NCBI GenBank assembly: GCA_947478535.1 | Contig: CANJXD010000027.1 | Location: 1-21,684 of the forward strand | Length of the DNA stretch: 21,684 nt | Direction of reading: 5' to 3' | Source: Acetobacteraceae bacterium | GTDB taxonomy: Bacteria; Pseudomonadota; Alphaproteobacteria; Acetobacterales; Acetobacteraceae | In this document: piece after piece, positions 16,220 through 21,684 of the stretch | Numbering within the stretch: position 1 is the stretch's first letter | Layout of the letters: every line of letters begins with the position of its first letter | Program-made: the position numbers and the translations under genes | Notes under the pieces: generated by a model | The model's input: only the letters and a program-made list of their open reading frames with translations | Told to the model about the DNA's origin: nothing | Databases searched by the model: none

Positions 16220-16933
16220 CTATGTCAGCGCCACTGGCGGCTGTGAAGTATCTCTCCCGCCAAGGGCTGCGGCATGGGCCTGCCCCACCACATCGCCGAT
16301 GATGACCAGCGCCGGCCCCTGCACGCCGAGCGCCGCCGCTGTCTCGCCCAGCGTGCCGAGCGTGCCCCTGCCGATCCGCACCGCCGCCGTGCCACCGCGT
16401 TCGACGATTGCCGCCGGCCCCGCGCCAGCGCCACGATATCCAGGTCCAGCCGGCCGTCCCGTGGATGGCCGGTGACGAAGGTCACGGCGCGCGCCGGGTT
16501 CCGATGCGTCAGTGGAATGCCGGCATCCGCCGCGCAGGCCGGCGCCGCCGTGATGCCCGGCACGACCTGATAGGGGATGCCCGCCGCCGCTTCCTCCCCA
16601 CCCCGGCCGAAGATGAAGGGGTCCCCGCCATTCAGCCGCACCACGCGCTTGCCCTGCCGTGCAGGGCCGATCAGCAGCGCATTGATCTCCTCCTGCGGCA
16701 GGCAGTGGTGGGCGCGTTCCTTGCCGACGAAAATCCGCTTCGCATCGCGCCGCGCGATCGACGATGTTCACGGGAATGCCGCGCCGCTGCGCTTCGGCCG
16801 ACAGGGCGAGCAGGTCTTCCTCAGGCGCATCGGCACCGATGACGGGCTCGGCCTTGCTGTCAATGATCTCGCCCTCTCCCACCAGCAGCACCGTGCGGCC
16901 GGAGAGGTCGAGGAAGGTGGGGAAATGGCGCAT
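16220..16933 (-). pseudogene. cysG: Siroheme synthase, gutted by internal deletions
   Basis: CysG normally (~460+ residues) methylates uroporphyrinogen III and converts the product to siroheme for nitrite and sulfite reductases. Here it opens with MRHFPTFLDLSGRTVLLVGE at 16933, jumps to VIGADAPEEDLLALSAEAQR and [10 protein letters not shown], and so has lost ~40 residues. It then switches frame near 16755 to the methyltransferase segment [20 protein letters not shown] and [18 protein letters not shown] (~170 residues lost between). That segment ends at LDIVALARG (~16417), where the frame switches back to [20 protein letters not shown] and [13 protein letters not shown] up to the stop at 16220 (~30 more residues lost). 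Three deletions, two with frame changes, make function impossible. Size estimates rest on remembered family structure. Confidence 0.85.
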
Positions 16934-17014
16934 CAGGCCGGCACTGGGACGCACCGCGCCAGCAGGGTGGCGATCTCCGGCTTGCAGGACCCGCACCCCG
17001 TGCCAGACCGTGCG
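16933..17014 (-). pseudogene. nasA: 3' stub of assimilatory nitrate reductase
   Basis: One frame reads ARSGTGCGSCKPEIATLLAR, then CVPVPA and a TGA at 16935-16933. The CGSCKPEIATLL motif is the [2Fe-2S] (BFD-like) C-terminus of NasA-type nitrate reductases; the NirB/NasD nitrite reductase large subunit has a similar motif. The stop overlaps the cysG ATG by one base (TGATG), so the original operon junction survives while nearly the whole gene upstream is gone. Confidence 0.65.
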
Positions 17015-17373
17015 CAAGAAATCCTGCGCGACCTGCTCCATTTTCTGGCTGCGGTCCATCGCCCAGCGGCGCAGCGTGCGATACGTCTCCTCCTCCGTCG
17101 GCTTGCGGCGCTGCATCAGCATGCCCTTCACCCGCTCGATCATGACCCATTCGGCCAGGGTCGCCTGCGCCTGTTCGAGTTGCGCCCGCAGTGCCTGGTG
17201 GGCGCCGAAGTGGCGGATGGCGACTCCCAGCACCGGCCTGACCCGCGCGGGGGACAGCCCCTCCACCACATAGGCGGCGACGCCGGCTTCGATGGCGGAT
17301 TCGATCTGTTCCGGCTCCCCGCCCGCACCGCCTCCGCGCGTTTCGCCTCGGCATCCACCAGCGATACGCGCAA
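17015..17373 (-). pseudogene. nasT: Remnant of NasT-like ANTAR response regulator
   Basis: NasT is an RNA-binding antiterminator for nitrate-assimilation genes. A TTG at 17373 opens RVSLVDAEAKRAEAVRAG, a receiver-domain start. The frame then changes and the reading resumes at EPEQIESAIEAGVAAYVVEG and LSPARVRPVLGVAIRHF. The intervening ~50-60 residues of the receiver, including the phosphoacceptor strand, are missing. The ANTAR domain follows (EWVMIERVKGMLMQRRKPTE, ETYRTLRRWAMDRSQKMEQVA) and then runs directly into the nasA stub at ~17015. ANTAR identity is clear; the NasT name rests on the receiver type and the nasA/cysG neighbours. Confidence 0.78.
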
Positions 17374-17515
17374 GCCTCAAGGTCTACCGGTCGTCATCGG
17401 CCATATGGCGCCCTCCCGCCCTTGTTGGGCGCTGCGGCAGGGGGGATGGCGAAGCGCGGCGTTGCATGGCCTGCTATCCTCCGCCTCCGCTCAGCCCCTT
17501 GATGGTGACGTCACA

Positions 17516-18274
17516 ATGACCCTTGACCGCCAGAACAGCTCATCCCGCGGCATCGCCCAGGGCGGCCAGGCGCTCTATGGCGCGCCGCTCGGCATCTTGA
17601 TGCTGGAAGCCCGCTTCCCGCGCATCCATGGTGATATGGGCAATGGCGGCACCTGGCCCTTCCCTGTGCTCTACCGCGTCGTCCCCGGAGCGAGCCCGGA
17701 GAAGGTGGTGCTGAACGGCGCCGCTGGCCTGCTCCCGGATTTCATCGCTGCGGCGCAGGACCTGGTGCGTCTGGGTGCGGAGGCCATCACCACCAATTGC
17801 GGCTTCCTGTCCCTGTTCCAGCGGGAGATCGCCGCCGCGGTCGGCGTGCCCGTCGCGACCAGTTCCCTGATGCAGGTGCCTTGGGTGCAGGCGATGCTGC
17901 CGCCGGGCCGGCGGGTTGGCCTGCTGACGGTCAGCGGCGCCACGCTGACGCCGCGGCATCTCGAAGCCGCCGGCGTGCCGCTCGACATTCCCGTCATGGG
18001 GACCGAGCACGGACGCGAATTTTTCCGCGTGCTCATCAAGGCGGAGAAGGACGACCTCGATATCGACCTCGCGGAGCAGGATATCCTGGCGGCCGGGCGC
18101 GCTTTGGTGGCGCGGCATCCGGAGATCGGCGCCATCGTCCTGGAATGCACGAATATGCCGCCCTACGCCGCGGCGCTCCGGCGCGCGCTGCGGCTGCCGG
18201 TCTATGACATTTATGCAATGATTTCCTATTTCCACGCCGGCCTCCGTCCGCGCGACTTCGCCATTCCGGGCTGA
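17516..18274 (+). CDS. Aspartate/glutamate racemase-family protein
   Basis: A 252-residue protein of the Asp/Glu/hydantoin racemase superfamily, cofactor-independent enzymes using two cysteines. Both are present: C95 in ITTNCGFLSLFQ and C211 in VLECTNMPPY. The start GIAQGGQALYGAPLGILMLE is typical of the group annotated as aspartate/glutamate racemase. The C-terminal LPVYDIYAMISYFHAGL matches members that are often neighbours of amidases or hydantoinases. ATG 17516 is one base after a perfect gtgacgtcac palindrome; only a weak GGTGA serves as ribosome site. It lies head-to-head with the nasT remnant, with 142 bases between that hold no clear promoter. The pehA gene follows by 122 bases on the same strand, but co-transcription is uncertain. 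The substrate is unknown; maleate isomerase-like activity is another option. Confidence 0.82.
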   Translation: MTLDRQNSSSRGIAQGGQALYGAPLGILMLEARFPRIHGDMGNGGTWPFPVLYRVVPGASPEKVVLNGAAGLLPDFIAAAQDLVRLGAEAITTNCGFLSLFQREIAAAVGVPVATSSLMQVPWVQAMLPPGRRVGLLTVSGATLTPRHLEAAGVPLDIPVMGTEHGREFFRVLIKAEKDDLDIDLAEQDILAAGRALVARHPEIGAIVLECTNMPPYAAALRRALRLPVYDIYAMISYFHAGLRPRDFAIPG

Positions 18275-18396
18275 TCAGCGCGGCGCGGGCCGTCGGCTTC
18301 ACTGTCATAAATCCGCAGCCCCAGCATCACATCAGCGTCGCGCCCCGCCGCTAAGCCGTGCCCGCCAAGACGGGCGGCCATCAGGGGCGGGATCAC

Positions 18397-19962
18397 ATGC
18401 GGCAGCGGAAGAACGTACTTCTTATTGTGGTGGACCAGTGGCGCGCGGATTTCGTGCCGCATCTCGGCGCGCATTTCCTGCGCACGCCGAATCTCGATCG
18501 GCTGTGCCGGGAAGGCGTGACGTTCCGCAACCACGTCACCACCGCCGTCCCCTGCGGCCCCGCGCGGTCCAGCCTGCTGACCGGCCTCTATCTGATGAAC
18601 CACCGCGCCGTGCAGAACACGGTGCCGCTCGATGCCCGGCACACCAACCTCGGCAAGCAGTTGCGCCTGATCGGCTATGACGCCGCGCTGATCGGCTACA
18701 CCACCACCACGCCGGACCCCCGCACCAGCGGCCCCCGCGACCCGCGCTTCACCACGCTCGGTGACCTGATGGACGGCTTCCGCAGCGTCGGCGCCTTCGA
18801 GCCGAACATGGATGGCTATTTCGGCTGGCTCGCGCATCAAGGCTACACGCTGCCGCCGAAGCGGGAGGACATCTGGCTGCCGGAAGGCGAGGACGCCGTC
18901 CCCGGCGCCACGGACCGCCCGAGCCGCATCCCGGCCGAGCTGTCGGACAGCACCTTCTTCACCGAACGCGCGCTGACCTATCTGAAGGGGCGCGGCGACA
19001 AGCCCTGGTTCCTGCACCTCGGCTATTACCGCCCGCATCCCCCCTTCATCGCGCCCGCCCCCTACAACACCATGTACTCCCCCGCGGACATGCCCGGCCC
19101 GGTGCGGCGGGAGCGGTGGGAGGAGGAAGCGGCGCAGCATCCGCTGCTGCGCTACTACCTCCGCGGCATCAGCCAGGGCAGCTTCTTCCACGGTGCCGGT
19201 GGCGCCGCGACGGCGCTGGAGGAAGCCGCCATCCGCCAGATGCGTGCCACCTATGCCGGGCTGATCAGCGAGATCGACGCCTGCCTCGGCCGCGTCTTCG
19301 ACCACCTCGAGGAGACGGGCCAGTGGGACGATACGATGATCGTCTTCACCTCGGATCATGGCGAACAGCTCGGCGACCATTGGCTGCTCGGCAAGATCGG
19401 CTATTTCGACGAAAGCTTCCGCATCCCGCTCGTCGTCAAGGACGCTGACCGCAACACGCGGGCCGGCCAGATCGAGGACGCCTTTACCGAGAGCGTGGAC
19501 GTCATGCCGACGATCCTCGAAGCCCTCGGCGGCACCATCCCGCGCAGCTGCGATGGGCGTTCCATCCTGCCCCTGCTCGAAGGCCCGGCGCCGGCGGATT
19601 GGCGGGACGTGCTGTTCTACGAATACGATTTCCGCGACGTCCACTACTCGAAGCCGGAAGGCGAGCTCGGCCTGCACATGGACAACAGCGCGCTCTGCGT
19701 CGTGCAGGATGCGCGGTACAAATACGTCCACTTCGCCGCCCTGCCGCCGCTGTTCTTCGACCTCGAGCACGACCCCGACCAGTTCGTGAACCTGGCCGAC
19801 AGCCCGGCCCACGCGACGCTGGTGCGCGACTACGCGCAGAAGGCGCTGTCGAAGCGCATGGCGCATGCCGAACGCACCCTGACCCATTTCCGCGCGACGC
19901 CACGAGGGCTGGAGGAACGCGCCACCGCGCCCGCCGTCGCCCTTCCCCGCGCCGCCGAATAA
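18397..19962 (+). CDS. pehA: Phosphonate monoester hydrolase / phosphodiesterase (sulfatase fold)
   Basis: Cleaves phosphonate monoesters and phosphodiesters, with promiscuous sulfatase activity known in the family. 521 residues. The formylglycine motif is C53-G-P-A-R57 (CxPxR), so activity needs a formylglycine-generating enzyme, not in this window. Metal ligands are D13, D320 and H321. By recalled alignment with the Rhizobium enzyme (offset of four), N74, Y101, T103, H214 and K333 also fit its active-site residues. Long stretches look near-identical to that enzyme as I remember it (NHRAVQNTVPLD, IGYTTTTPDPRT, HLGYYRPHPPF). There is no signal peptide, so it is cytoplasmic. ATG 18397 was chosen over GTG 18358 because it fits the family start (KNVLLIVVDQWRADF) and has AGGGGCGGG upstream. 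A binding-protein gene follows 26 bases later, so the two are probably one operon. Confidence 0.92.
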   Translation: MRQRKNVLLIVVDQWRADFVPHLGAHFLRTPNLDRLCREGVTFRNHVTTAVPCGPARSSLLTGLYLMNHRAVQNTVPLDARHTNLGKQLRLIGYDAALIGYTTTTPDPRTSGPRDPRFTTLGDLMDGFRSVGAFEPNMDGYFGWLAHQGYTLPPKREDIWLPEGEDAVPGATDRPSRIPAELSDSTFFTERALTYLKGRGDKPWFLHLGYYRPHPPFIAPAPYNTMYSPADMPGPVRRERWEEEAAQHPLLRYYLRGISQGSFFHGAGGAATALEEAAIRQMRATYAGLISEIDACLGRVFDHLEETGQWDDTMIVFTSDHGEQLGDHWLLGKIGYFDESFRIPLVVKDADRNTRAGQIEDAFTESVDVMPTILEALGGTIPRSCDGRSILPLLEGPAPADWRDVLFYEYDFRDVHYSKPEGELGLHMDNSALCVVQDARYKYVHFAALPPLFFDLEHDPDQFVNLADSPAHATLVRDYAQKALSKRMAHAERTLTHFRATPRGLEERATAPAVALPRAAE

Positions 19963-19988
19963 TCCGCAAGACCGAAGCGAGGATCCCG

Positions 19989-21623
19989 ATGATGTTCCCC
20001 CGCCGTTTTCTGCTCGCCACCTCTGCCGCGGGTCTGGGCCTGGCCCTGCCGCGCTTCGCCATCGCCCAGGCGGACCAGCGGCAATCCATCACCATCGCGG
20101 TGCAGAAGATCACCAACAGCAACACCCTCGAAGTGCTGCGCGAGCAGTCCAATGTGGGCGAGCGGATCTTCTTCTCCTCGCTCTGGGAAGGCCTGATCTC
20201 CCGTGACTGGCTCGGCCAGCTCGGCGCCGTGCCGGGGCTCGCCAGCGAATGGCGGCGGCTGTCGGACAGCGTGGTGGAACTCAAGCTCCGCCAGGGCGTC
20301 AAGTTCCACAATGGCGATGAGATGACGGCCGAGGATGTCGTCTTCTCCTTCAGCCGCGAACGCATGTTCGGGGACACGCTGGCCACCGCGCACGGCCGCA
20401 CCATCCCGATCGGTGAAGGCATGCCGGCGCCGCGCCCCGGCAAAGAATTGCCGCCGGAAGTCCCCGCCGTCGCACGCCGCGCCTGGCCGGCGCTGGAGCG
20501 GGTGGAGGCGGTGGACCGCTACACCGTGCGCTTCCACAACGCGACGCCCGACGTGACGCTGGAAGGCCGCATCTCCCGCTACGGCAGCGAGATCATCAGC
20601 CGCCGCGCCTTCGAGGAAGCCGCGAGCTGGCTCGACTGGTCGCGCCGCCCGGTCACCACCGGGCCCTACAAGGTGGCGGAATTCCGCCCCGATACCTCGC
20701 TCACCCTGGTTGCGCATGACGAATACTGGGGCGGCCGTCCGCCGCTGCGCCAGATCCGCTTCGTCGAGATGCCGGAGGTGTCCTCCCGCATCAACGCGCT
20801 GCTGTCCGGCGACGCGCATTTCGCCTGCGACATCCCGCCCGACCAGATCCAGGGCATCGAGCGCAACCGCGCCTTCGAGGTCCAGGGCGGCACCATCCTG
20901 AACCACCGCCTGATCTGCTTCGACAAGACCCACGCCCAGCTGCGCGATGCCCGTGTGCGCCGCGCCTTCACCCACGCCATCGACCGCAACGCCATCGTCG
21001 AAGCGCTCTGGGCTGGCCGCACCGTGGTGCCGGCCGGGCTCCAGTGGCCCTACTACGACAGCATGTTCCACGCGGACTGGACCGTGCCGCGCTTCGACCA
21101 GGCGGAAGCCCGGCGCCTGCTGCGCGAAGCCGGCTATCGCGGGGAGCCGATCCCCTATCGCCTGCTCAACAACTACTACACCAACCAGAACGCGACAGCG
21201 CAGGTGATGGTGGAGATGTGGCGCGCGGTCGGGCTGAACGTGCAGATCGAGATGAAGGAGAACTGGGCGCAGATCCTCGAACGCAGCCCGTCCCGCGCGG
21301 TCAGGGACTGGTCGAACAGCGCCCCCTTCAACGATCCCGTCTCCTCCATCGTCAGCCAGCACGGGCCGAACGGCCAGCAGCAGCAGGTCGGCGAATGGAC
21401 GAATGAGGAGATGAACCGCCTGTCCGTCGAGCTGGAGACGAGCACCGATCGCGCCCGTCGCCGCGCCGCCTTCCGCCGCATGCTGGAAATCTGCGAGCGC
21501 GAGGACCCCGCCTATACCGTGCTGCACCAGAACGCGACCTTCACCGCCAAGCGCCGCGAAATTCGTTGGAAGTCGAGCCCGGCCTTCGCCATGGACTTCC
21601 GCGCAGGCAACTGGGGCGCCTGA
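19989..21623 (+). CDS. Peptide-type ABC binding protein linked to pehA
   Basis: A 544-residue family 5 solute-binding protein. The twin-arginine leader is PRRFLLATSAAGLGLALP with cleavage near residue 28 (AIAQA). Landmarks: VKFHNGDEMTAEDVVFSFSR, PVTTGPYKVAEF, DARVRRAFTHAIDRNAIVEA, and a C-terminal stretch rich in polar residues (GPNGQQQQVGEWTNEEM). ATG 19989 is followed directly by a second ATG (19992); GAGG lies about 7 bases upstream. It sits 26 bases after pehA and 2 bases before another exported protein, so it is part of a transport operon whose permeases should lie beyond the window. By context it may deliver a phosphodiester or phosphonate ester to PehA, but this is inference; the family binds many ligands. 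Confidence 0.88.
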   Translation: MMFPRRFLLATSAAGLGLALPRFAIAQADQRQSITIAVQKITNSNTLEVLREQSNVGERIFFSSLWEGLISRDWLGQLGAVPGLASEWRRLSDSVVELKLRQGVKFHNGDEMTAEDVVFSFSRERMFGDTLATAHGRTIPIGEGMPAPRPGKELPPEVPAVARRAWPALERVEAVDRYTVRFHNATPDVTLEGRISRYGSEIISRRAFEEAASWLDWSRRPVTTGPYKVAEFRPDTSLTLVAHDEYWGGRPPLRQIRFVEMPEVSSRINALLSGDAHFACDIPPDQIQGIERNRAFEVQGGTILNHRLICFDKTHAQLRDARVRRAFTHAIDRNAIVEALWAGRTVVPAGLQWPYYDSMFHADWTVPRFDQAEARRLLREAGYRGEPIPYRLLNNYYTNQNATAQVMVEMWRAVGLNVQIEMKENWAQILERSPSRAVRDWSNSAPFNDPVSSIVSQHGPNGQQQQVGEWTNEEMNRLSVELETSTDRARRRAAFRRMLEICEREDPAYTVLHQNATFTAKRREIRWKSSPAFAMDFRAGNWGA

Positions 21624-21625
21624 CC

Positions 21626-21684
21626 ATGGGGAACGTCACCCGTCGCGCCGCCCTTGCCTCGGCAGGTGCGTCCCTCACCCTGCC
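21626..21684 (+). CDS. Start of another exported protein (cut by window end)
   Basis: ATG 21626 follows the previous stop by 2 bases, with GGGGCG upstream. The 19 visible codons read MGNVTRRAALASAGASLTL, a third twin-arginine-like leader on this strand. Probably a second binding protein or another Tat-exported component of the same operon; the family cannot be told from the leader. Confidence 0.6.
   Translation, partial: MGNVTRRAALASAGASLTL

Noticed and set aside
17385..17393. taccggtcg, a possible third operator
   Set aside because: Only the ACCGGT core is present; neither ATGTTA-like half-site flanks it.
17505..17514. Perfect palindrome gtgacgtcac one base before the racemase start
   Set aside because: Single occurrence noticed, sits where the ribosome binds, and no regulator is linked to it; likely chance.
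18275..18396. A cataaat stretch as a pehA promoter -10
   Set aside because: No -35-like hexamer at 16-18 bp upstream; not supportable by eye.
18226..19887. A 553-codon minus-strand open frame opposite pehA
   Set aside because: Shadow of a gene with near-complete active-site conservation; no motif of its own.
19830..21527. A 565-codon minus-strand open frame opposite the last receptor gene
   Set aside because: Shadow; the plus strand has a leader peptide and family landmarks.

Overview
The window looks like chromosomal DNA from a GC-rich alphaproteobacterium, most likely an Acetobacteraceae member of the Roseomonas type. This is inferred from base composition, the many Bug/TctC-type and peptide-type binding proteins with twin-arginine leaders, and a phosphonate monoester hydrolase very like the rhizobial enzyme. 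No rRNA, tRNA, CRISPR array, transposase or integrase was seen.

Layout. (1) 1-2878 is eroded. It holds an apparently intact DUF3489 gene with a terminator, a composite ORF ending over a Bug C-terminus, a flavin reductase with a 1-base deletion, a Bug binding-protein gene with an amber codon, and a 3' scrap of an amidohydrolase gene. (2) 2879-7856, minus strand, is a sugar-acid module: gluconate 5-dehydrogenase (idnO), a 2-hydroxyacid dehydrogenase, L-idonate 5-dehydrogenase (idnD), a LacI-family regulator of the GntR/IdnR type and a Bug binding protein. (3) 7964-16147 holds a plus-strand peptide-type binding protein facing a six-gene minus-strand operon: enolase-superfamily enzyme, binding protein, two permeases and two ATPases of a Dpp/Opp-type importer. 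(4) 16220-17373 is a collapsed nitrate-assimilation locus: nasT remnant, last codons of nasA, and cysG with several internal deletions. (5) 17516-21684, plus strand, holds an Asp/Glu racemase-family protein, phosphonate monoester hydrolase, a peptide-type binding protein and the start of another exported protein.

How it works together. The clearest regulatory signal is a 19-bp exact repeat at 5702-5720 and 7888-7906. Each copy contains a near-palindrome matching the operator type known for GntR/IdnR, and each overlaps the -10 of a predicted promoter with identical 17-bp spacing. One promoter drives idnO-hydroxyacid dehydrogenase-idnD; the other drives Bug-regulator. The simplest reading is a repressor controlling its own operon and the catabolic operon in response to a sugar acid (idonate, 5-ketogluconate, gluconate or a relative). 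I found no convincing wholly new system. The most notable items are this compact regulon, the phosphonate hydrolase/binding-protein pair, and two separate tracts of gene decay within about 15 kb.
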